Below, in pieces: positions 58,002 through 64,000 of a stretch of 64,000 bases of DNA. The stretch is from Pseudomonas sp. dw_358 (GTDB lineage: Bacteria > Pseudomonadota > Gammaproteobacteria > Pseudomonadales > Pseudomonadaceae). Where the stretch lies: assembly GCF_018449655.1 (NCBI RefSeq), contig NZ_JAAVUX010000004.1, positions 62,001-126,000 of the forward strand, in the 5' to 3' direction. The translations under genes were made by a program, and so were the position numbers. Below the pieces are notes generated by a model. The model did no database searches and was not told the DNA's origin. It was given only the letters and a program-made list of their open reading frames with translations. Every line of letters begins with the position of its first letter. Position 1 is the stretch's first letter.

Positions 58002-58097
58002 ATGGGCGTTCTGGACGGCGTATCACTGTTGCTGGCGGTGGCACTGTTTATCTATCTGCTGGTGGCGCTGCTGCGTGCGGACCGGGGTGAGGTCTGA
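58002..58097 (+). CDS. kdpF: KdpF small subunit
   Basis: 31 residues, one hydrophobic helix ([20 protein letters not shown]) followed by a short charged tail (DRGEV), which is the KdpF pattern. It stabilises the KdpABC complex. The ATG at 58002 is preceded by GGAGAG. kdpA begins 1 base after its stop. Too short for routine gene finders, but position and sequence make it certain in my view. Confidence 0.92.
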   Translation: MGVLDGVSLLLAVALFIYLLVALLRADRGEV

Positions 58098-58098
58098 C

Positions 58099-59793
58099 AT
58101 GCACAGTTACGATTATGCCCTGATTCTGGCTTTCTTTGCTTTGGTGCTTTTACCCGCGCCGATGCTTGGACGTTTCTATTACCGTGTGATGGAAGGCCAG
58201 CGCACCTGGTTGAGCCCATTGCTTGGGCCGCTGGAGCGCGGTTGCTATCGCCTGTCCGGTATCGATGCGGGCGAGGAGCAAAGCTGGCAGCGTTACACCT
58301 TGGCGTTGCTGGCCTTCAACCTGGCCGGCTTTGTCCTGCTATTGCTGATCCTGCTGGGGCAGGGCCTGTTGCCCCTCAACCCGCAACAATTGCCCGGCCT
58401 GGAGTGGACCCTGGCTTTCAACACGGCGGTCAGCTTCGTCACCAACACCAACTGGCAGGCCTACAGCGGCGAGGCGTCGCTGAGCTATTTCAGCCAGATG
58501 GCAGGGCTGACCGTGCAGAATTTCGTCAGCGCCGCCACCGGCCTCGCTGTGCTGGTGGCGTTGTGCCGGGGGATGGGCCGGCGTTCGACGCGCTCGCTGG
58601 GCAATTTCTGGGTCGACATGACCCGTGCCACTTTGTACGGCCTGCTGCCCCTGTGTCTACTGCTGGCCCTGGTACTCGTGTGGCAGGGCGTACCGCAGAC
58701 CTTCGCTCACTATGTCACCGGCACCACCTGGCAAGGGGCTGATCAGGTCATTCCCCTCGGTCCTGCGGCCAGCCAGATTGCCATCAAGCAACTGGGCACC
58801 AACGGCGGCGGCTTCTTCGGGGCCAACTCGGCGCACCCGTTCGAGAACCCGAGTGCCTGGAGCAACCTGCTGGAGCTGGCATCCATCCTGCTGATTCCGG
58901 CCGCGCTGGTGTTCACCTTTGGGCATTACGTCAAGGACCTGCGACAGAGCCGCGCCATCATGGGCTGCATGCTCGCGTTGCTGTTGATCGGCGGTGGCGC
59001 GGCGCTCTGGGCCGAATACCAGCCGGTGCCGGGCAGCGATGCGAGTCTGGTGCAGCAGGCCGCACCGCTGGAAGGCAAGGAAACCCGCTTCGGCACCACC
59101 GGCAGCGTGTTGTGGGCGGTGGCGACCACAGCCGCGTCGAACGGCTCGGTCAACGCGATGCACGACAGCCTCAACCCGCTCACCGGCCTGGTAGCCCTGG
59201 CCAACATGATGGTCGGCGAGGTGATCTTCGGCGGCGTCGGGGCGGGCCTATACGGCATGCTGCTGAACGTGTTGATCGCGGTGTTTCTGGCCGGTCTGAT
59301 GATCGGCCGTACCCCGGAATACCTGGGCAAGAAGCTACAGGCCCGAGAGGTGCAGTTGCTGGTGGCGACCTTGCTGGTGATGCCCGTCGGCGTCCTGGTG
59401 CTGGGCGCCATTGCCGCCAGCCTGCCAGGCCCGGCCGGGGCCGTGAGCAACCCCGGGCCCCACGGTTTCAGCCAGTTGCTGTACGCCTACACCTCGGCCA
59501 CCGCCAACAACGGTTCGGCGTTCGGTGGCTTCAGCGCCAACACTCCGTTCCATAATCTGATGCTCGCGCTGGCGATGTTGCTGGGGCGCTTTGGCTACAT
59601 CCTGCCAGTGCTGGCACTGGCCGGTAGCCTGGCGGCGAAAAAGATCGCTCCGGTGGGGGCCAACAGCTTTCCCACCCACGGCCTGCTGTTCGTGACCCTG
59701 CTCGGGGTGACCATCCTGCTGGTGGGCGGCTTGACGTTCCTGCCGACCCTGGCCTTGGGCCCCATCGCTGAACACTTGAGCCTGGCCTTCTGA
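58099..59793 (+). CDS. kdpA: Potassium-transporting ATPase potassium-binding subunit
   Basis: 564 residues, about 10 membrane segments. Its selectivity-filter loops show [20 protein letters not shown] and [20 protein letters not shown], and a third, [19 protein letters not shown]. It binds and conducts K+ into the P-type pump. [20 protein letters not shown] at 58099 is the start; a GTG-type codon at 58075 inside kdpF is less likely. High-affinity K+ uptake at low external K+. Confidence 0.97.
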   Translation: MHSYDYALILAFFALVLLPAPMLGRFYYRVMEGQRTWLSPLLGPLERGCYRLSGIDAGEEQSWQRYTLALLAFNLAGFVLLLLILLGQGLLPLNPQQLPGLEWTLAFNTAVSFVTNTNWQAYSGEASLSYFSQMAGLTVQNFVSAATGLAVLVALCRGMGRRSTRSLGNFWVDMTRATLYGLLPLCLLLALVLVWQGVPQTFAHYVTGTTWQGADQVIPLGPAASQIAIKQLGTNGGGFFGANSAHPFENPSAWSNLLELASILLIPAALVFTFGHYVKDLRQSRAIMGCMLALLLIGGGAALWAEYQPVPGSDASLVQQAAPLEGKETRFGTTGSVLWAVATTAASNGSVNAMHDSLNPLTGLVALANMMVGEVIFGGVGAGLYGMLLNVLIAVFLAGLMIGRTPEYLGKKLQAREVQLLVATLLVMPVGVLVLGAIAASLPGPAGAVSNPGPHGFSQLLYAYTSATANNGSAFGGFSANTPFHNLMLALAMLLGRFGYILPVLALAGSLAAKKIAPVGANSFPTHGLLFVTLLGVTILLVGGLTFLPTLALGPIAEHLSLAF

Positions 59794-59800
59794 GGATTCG

Positions 59801-61861
59801 ATGATGAACATGCCTATTCAACCCACCGCCATGACCGTCGAGCCAGCTGCGGCCGCCTCCGGCATGGCGAGCCTGTGGCGCCCGGCGCTGCTGCAAGCCT
59901 TCGTCAAGCTCGACCCGCGCCAACTCAAGCGTGCGCCGGTGATGCTGGTGGTGGAGCTGACCGCCATCCTCACCACCGTGCTTTGCCTGATCCCGGACCC
60001 GCAGGTGCCGACCTTCATCGCCGTGCAGATCGCCCTGTGGCTGTGGTTCACCGTGCTGTTCGCCAACTTTGCCGAAGCCTTGGCGGAAGGCCGTGGCAAG
60101 GCCCGGGCTGATAGCCTCAAGGCCGGCAGCCAGGGCTTGACTGCCCGCCGTCGAGTAGGCGCCGAGCAGTACGAGGTGGTCGCGGCCAGCCACTTGCGCC
60201 GAGGCGATGTGGTGCGAGTCGAGGCCGGCGAGATGATCCCCGGAGACGGTGAGGTTCTGCAAGGCATTGCGGCGGTCAACGAGGCGGCCATTACCGGTGA
60301 GTCTGCCCCGGTCATTCGCGAGTCTGGCGGTGATCGTTCGGCAGTCACGGGCAATACGCGGCTGGTGTCGGACTGGCTGCTGGTGCAGATCACCGCCAAC
60401 CCCGGCGAGTCGACCCTGGACCGCATGATCGCGTTGGTGGAGGGCGCACGCCGACAGAAAACCCCCAACGAAGTGGCGCTGGACATCCTGCTGATCGGGT
60501 TGACCCTGATCTTCCTGCTGGTGGTGGTGACCCTGCAACCCTTCGCCCATTTCGCCGGTGGCAACCTGCCGCTGGTGTTTCTCGTGGCGTTGCTGGTGAC
60601 CTTGATCCCCACTACCATCGGCGGTCTGCTCTCGGCCATCGGCATTGCCGGCATGGACCGCCTGGTGCGGCTCAATGTGATTGCCCGGTCCGGGCGGGCG
60701 GTGGAGGCGGCGGGCGATGTGCATGTGCTGCTGCTCGACAAGACCGGCACCATTACCTTCGGCAACCGTCGCTGCACGGCGTTGCACGGCGCCCCGAAGG
60801 TGAGCCCTGGCGAGTTGGCCGAGGGCGCTTGGCTGGCCTCCTTGGGTGATGAAACGGCCGAGGGCAAATCCATTGTCGATTACGTGCGCAGCCTGCATGA
60901 GTGGCCAGCCCCCGACGCGGCGAGTTTCCGGACCGTGGCCTTCAGCGCCGAGACGCGACTGTCGGGAATCGACCTGGGCAGTCAGCGTTACCGCAAGGGA
61001 GCGGTGGATTCGCTGCTGAGCTTCATCGGCAAGGGGCGTGGCGATCTGCCCGCAGCCCTGGCGGCGGATATCGAGCGCATTGCCCAGAGCGGCGGCACCC
61101 CCTTGCTGGTGTGCAAGGATCAGCAGCTGCTGGGCGCGATTCACCTCAAGGACGTGGTCAAGCCGGGCATTCGCGAGCGCTTCGAGGAACTGCGCAAGCT
61201 GGGCATTCGCACAGTAATGGTGACCGGCGACAACCCGCTGACCGCCGCAGCCATCGCCGCCGAAGCCGGGGTCGACGACGTCATAGCCGAGGCCACGCCG
61301 GAGAAGAAACTCGCGCGCATTCGCCAGGAACAGGACGATGGCCGTCTGGTGGCCATGTGCGGCGACGGCGCCAACGATGCTCCGGCACTCGCCCAGGCGG
61401 ACGTCGGCATGGCCATGAATGATGGGACCCAGGCGGCGCGGGAGGCGGCCAACATGGTCGACCTGGACAGCGATCCGACCAAGCTGCTGGACGTGGTTCG
61501 TATCGGCAAGGAGTTGCTGGTGACCCGTGGCGCCCTGACGACTTTTTCCATTGCCAATGACGTGGCCAAGTATTTCGCCATCCTGCCGGCGTTGTTCGCG
61601 GCGATCTATCCGCAGCTGGGGGTGCTCAACGTCATGCACCTGACCAGCCCGCGCAGCGCAATTCTCTCGGCCATTGTGTTCAACGCCCTGATCATCATCG
61701 CGCTGGTGCCCCTGGCCCTGCGCGGCGTTCGGGTGCAGGCGGCCAGCGCCGCGCAGTTGCTGCGGCGCAACCTGCTGATCTACGGCCTGGGCGGGCTGGT
61801 GGTGCCTTTTGTCGGCATCAAAGTGATCGACTTGATACTCACTGCACTGCACCTGGTTTGA
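59801..61861 (+). CDS. kdpB: Potassium-transporting ATPase ATP-binding subunit
   Basis: 686 residues from the first of two tandem ATGs (59801, 59804). P-type ATPase: phosphorylated Asp313 in [13 protein letters not shown], the TGES-type loop ([20 protein letters not shown]), [20 protein letters not shown] and the hinge [20 protein letters not shown]. It couples ATP hydrolysis to K+ transport through KdpA. It starts 7 bases after the kdpA stop and has a GAGGA ribosome site overlapping that stop. Ten bases separate it from kdpC. Confidence 0.98.
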   Translation: MMNMPIQPTAMTVEPAAAASGMASLWRPALLQAFVKLDPRQLKRAPVMLVVELTAILTTVLCLIPDPQVPTFIAVQIALWLWFTVLFANFAEALAEGRGKARADSLKAGSQGLTARRRVGAEQYEVVAASHLRRGDVVRVEAGEMIPGDGEVLQGIAAVNEAAITGESAPVIRESGGDRSAVTGNTRLVSDWLLVQITANPGESTLDRMIALVEGARRQKTPNEVALDILLIGLTLIFLLVVVTLQPFAHFAGGNLPLVFLVALLVTLIPTTIGGLLSAIGIAGMDRLVRLNVIARSGRAVEAAGDVHVLLLDKTGTITFGNRRCTALHGAPKVSPGELAEGAWLASLGDETAEGKSIVDYVRSLHEWPAPDAASFRTVAFSAETRLSGIDLGSQRYRKGAVDSLLSFIGKGRGDLPAALAADIERIAQSGGTPLLVCKDQQLLGAIHLKDVVKPGIRERFEELRKLGIRTVMVTGDNPLTAAAIAAEAGVDDVIAEATPEKKLARIRQEQDDGRLVAMCGDGANDAPALAQADVGMAMNDGTQAAREAANMVDLDSDPTKLLDVVRIGKELLVTRGALTTFSIANDVAKYFAILPALFAAIYPQLGVLNVMHLTSPRSAILSAIVFNALIIIALVPLALRGVRVQAASAAQLLRRNLLIYGLGGLVVPFVGIKVIDLILTALHLV

Positions 61862-61871
61862 GGAGAACGAC

Positions 61872-62420
61872 ATGACAGGTTATCTGCGTCCGGCCCTGAG
61901 CCTGATGGTGGTAATGACATTGCTCACCGGGGTGGCTTACCCGGTGCTGGTGACCGGGGTCGCGCAGCTGGCGTTCCCCATCCAGGCCAACGGCAGCCTG
62001 CTGCACGATGCCGACGGCAAGGTGCGTGGCTCGACCCTGCTGGCCCAGGATTTCAGCGGCGACAGCTGGTTCCACTCGCGCCCCTCGGCGGCAGCCTTCG
62101 CCACGGTGGCCAGCGGTTCCAGCAACCTGGCGCCGAGCAATCCGGCGCTGGCGACGCGCATCGCCGCCGATGCCGTCAAAGTGCAGGTGCCGGGTGAGGG
62201 GCCGGTGCCACTGGCCATGCTGACCACCTCGGGCAGCGGACTGGACCCGCACCTGCCCCCCGAGGCCATTGCCTACCAACTGCCCAGGGTGGCAGCGGCG
62301 CGACATCTCTCGGTGCAGACGTTGCAGGCGTTGGTGCAGGCGCATACCGAGTCACCCTGGGTGGGGCCGCCAGTGGTGAATGTGCTGGCGTTGAACGTGG
62401 CGCTGGATGAACTGCGATAG
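61872..62420 (+). CDS. kdpC: Potassium-transporting ATPase KdpC subunit
   Basis: 182 residues. One N-terminal membrane helix ([20 protein letters not shown]) and a periplasmic domain with the family motifs [31 protein letters not shown] and [13 protein letters not shown]. It is needed for pump assembly and nucleotide affinity. Directly follows kdpB with GAGGAG before the ATG, and precedes kdpD by 36 bases. Confidence 0.97.
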   Translation: MTGYLRPALSLMVVMTLLTGVAYPVLVTGVAQLAFPIQANGSLLHDADGKVRGSTLLAQDFSGDSWFHSRPSAAAFATVASGSSNLAPSNPALATRIAADAVKVQVPGEGPVPLAMLTTSGSGLDPHLPPEAIAYQLPRVAAARHLSVQTLQALVQAHTESPWVGPPVVNVLALNVALDELR

Positions 62421-62456
62421 GATGATGCGTTGGCGTCCGGCCTACTTGAATCTACG

Positions 62457-64000
62457 ATGGATACCATGACCACCAACACCCAACGTGCCGACGCCCTGCT
62501 GGCCGACCTGCCGCGCCCCGGGCGGGGGCGGCTCAAGGTTTTTCTCGGTGCCGCGCCCGGCGTGGGCAAGACCTACGCGATGCTGCAGGCGGCCCACGAT
62601 CGCCAGCGTCAAGGCATCCGGGTGTTGGCAGGGGTGGTCGAGACTCACGGTCGACGTGAAACCGAAGCGCTGCTGGTGGGCCTTCCTCAGCAGCCTTTGT
62701 TGCGCCGAGAGCACCGTGGCGTGCTGATCGAGGCGCTGGATCTGGATGCGGTGCTGGCCGCCGCGCCGCAGCTGCTGCTGATCGACGAACTGGCCCACAG
62801 CAACGCCCCCGGCAGTCGTCATGCCAAGCGCTGGCAGGATGTTCAAGAGCTGCTGGGGGTGGGTATCGACGTCTACACCACGGTCAATGTCCAGCACCTG
62901 GAAGGGCTGAACGATCAAGTGCGCGACATCACCGGCGTGCGGGTGCGTGAAACCCTGCCCGACTGGGTGGTGCAGGAAGCCTTTGAACTGGTGCTGGTGG
63001 ACCTGCCGGCCCGCGAATTGCTCGAGCGCCTGCGCGACGGCAAAGTCTATGTCCCCGAGCAGGCCCGCGCGGCCATCGATGCGTTTTTCTCCCAGACTAA
63101 TCTCAATGCCTTGCGCGAACTGGCGTTGCAGACGGCCGCCGCCCAGGTGGACGCCGACCTTGCCCAGGGTTACCAGCAGCGGGGTCAGGCCGCGCCACCG
63201 TTGCGCGGGCGCCTGCTGGTGGGGGTGAGCGGCAATCTTCAGGCCGAACGACTGGTGCGCCATGCCAGTCGGGTGGCCCAGCGCCGACACTTGCCCTGGA
63301 GTCTGCTGCATGTGGACAACGGCAAGCCCCAGGAAGAAGCCGTTCGCACCCGGCTGCAATATGCCCAGCAATTGGCCGAGCGCCTGGGTGGCGAAGTGAT
63401 TACCTTGCGCGGTGAAGACGCGCCGGCGTTGCTGCTGCGCTATGCCCGCGAACACCGTGCCAGCCTCGTGCTGGTAGGGCAGTCCCGTCGGCGGCGCTGG
63501 CGGGCCGGGCTCGCGAGTCGTCTGCTGGCCCAGGCGCAAGGCATGGAAATCAACATCCTTGATCGCGACGTCGATGCTGCCGAATCCGGCCCGACCGCCT
63601 CGGCGGTCGACGTGCCCTGGCGCGACTACGGGCTGGCGGCATTGGCGACGGTATTGGCCAGTGCCTTGGCCTGGGGCGTTTCCAGTCTGCTGGCGCTGCC
63701 CAATATCTCCCTGGTGTTTCTCGCTGCGGTGCTGCTGGTGGCGATACGTAGCAGTATCGGCCCGGCGTTGGCCTGTGCCGGCCTGTCCTTTGTCAGCTAC
63801 GACTTTCTGTTCATCCCGCCGCGCTTCTCGTTGAGCATCCAGCGCGAGGAGGATGTGCTGACCCTGCTATTTTTCCTGCTGATGGCGGCCCTGACCGGCA
63901 ACCTGGCCGCCCGCCAGCGCCGCCAGTTGCAAGCCTTGCGCGACACCCGTCAAGAGACCGACGAGTTGCTCGGCCTCTCCCGTCGGCTGGCTGCCGCCAC
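62457..64000 (+). CDS. kdpD: Sensor histidine kinase KdpD (partial, cut by window edge)
   Basis: The frame is open from ATG 62457 (or 62466) to the window end, 514 residues of about 880. The N-terminal KdpD domain has the Walker A GAAPGVGKTYAM and IDELAHSNAPGSRH; then come a USP-like domain (LVGVSGNLQAERLVRHASRV to RASLVLVGQSRRRRW), then four membrane helices beginning YGLAALATVLASALAWGVSS, and the start of the cytoplasmic linker. The histidine kinase core is outside the window. It senses K+ limitation or turgor and activates kdpFABC through KdpE, expected next. Confidence 0.97.
   Translation, partial: MDTMTTNTQRADALLADLPRPGRGRLKVFLGAAPGVGKTYAMLQAAHDRQRQGIRVLAGVVETHGRRETEALLVGLPQQPLLRREHRGVLIEALDLDAVLAAAPQLLLIDELAHSNAPGSRHAKRWQDVQELLGVGIDVYTTVNVQHLEGLNDQVRDITGVRVRETLPDWVVQEAFELVLVDLPARELLERLRDGKVYVPEQARAAIDAFFSQTNLNALRELALQTAAAQVDADLAQGYQQRGQAAPPLRGRLLVGVSGNLQAERLVRHASRVAQRRHLPWSLLHVDNGKPQEEAVRTRLQYAQQLAERLGGEVITLRGEDAPALLLRYAREHRASLVLVGQSRRRRWRAGLASRLLAQAQGMEINILDRDVDAAESGPTASAVDVPWRDYGLAALATVLASALAWGVSSLLALPNISLVFLAAVLLVAIRSSIGPALACAGLSFVSYDFLFIPPRFSLSIQREEDVLTLLFFLLMAALTGNLAARQRRQLQALRDTRQETDELLGLSRRLAAA

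Noticed and set aside
59531..61873. A 780-codon minus-strand frame opposite kdpA and kdpB
   Set aside because: Same reason: low-complexity antisense composition, no ribosome site, opposite to certain genes.

Overview
The window looks like chromosomal DNA from a Pseudomonas of the fluorescens/putida type. It is GC-rich, it carries Pseudomonas-style REP palindromes around a core ending in CGGGCAAGC, and nearly every gene has an obvious Pseudomonas counterpart in a familiar order (gltA-sdhCDAB-sucAB-lpdG-sucCD, then brnQ, htpG, fabAB, gpsA and kdpFABCD). It holds no rRNA, tRNA, CRISPR array, insertion sequence or integrase that I can see. All calls were made by reading the sequence; no database search was run, and locus tags of P. 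aeruginosa are quoted from memory only as orientation.

Region by region. 1-2279: a leftward DUF58/MoxR pair (DUF58 cut by the window edge) and a small hypothetical gene. 2280-4467: a long AT-richer non-coding stretch with several palindromes, an orphan C-terminally truncated contractile-tail sheath-like gene, and a convergent acidic hypothetical gene; this is the most unusual part. 4816-9672: the 180-kDa-class NAD-glutamate dehydrogenase gdhB. 9810-12257: an unknown gene, a PaaI-type thioesterase and an MFS carrier. 12462-17430: a D-galactonate catabolic operon (dgoK, dgoA, dgoD, transporter, IclR regulator). 17532-21340: electron-transfer flavoprotein genes (etf-QO divergent from etfBA) around a shared control region with a PsrA-like operator. 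21834-24849: a MocR regulator and three small envelope or accessory genes. 24907-37975: the TCA block, with gltA divergent from sdhCDAB-sucAB-lpdG-sucCD. 38112-43594: acetyltransferase, brnQ, a small lipoprotein, htpG with a near-perfect heat-shock promoter, and a dienelactone hydrolase. 43661-49053 (leftward): pirin, OsmC, fabAB and a hybrid histidine kinase. 49237-54844 (rightward): gpsA, a DUF4389 membrane protein, sixA, two alpha/beta hydrolases, a DUF4892 protein and an AI-2E-family permease. 54933-57771 (leftward): a five-EF-hand protein and a two-component system. 58002-64000: kdpFABC and the start of kdpD.

How the genes work together. The central part feeds and runs oxidative metabolism. 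Galactonate becomes pyruvate and glyceraldehyde-3-phosphate; glutamate becomes 2-oxoglutarate through GdhB; citrate synthase and the sdh/suc genes run most of the TCA cycle; and ETF plus ETF-QO deliver electrons from acyl-CoA and amino-acid dehydrogenases to ubiquinone. fabAB makes unsaturated fatty acids, gpsA the glycerol-phosphate backbone, and kdp provides high-affinity potassium uptake.

I did not find a convincing new multi-gene system. The best leads are the orphan sheath-like gene with its palindrome-rich upstream region, the five-EF-hand protein without an export signal, and several specific regulatory-site predictions.
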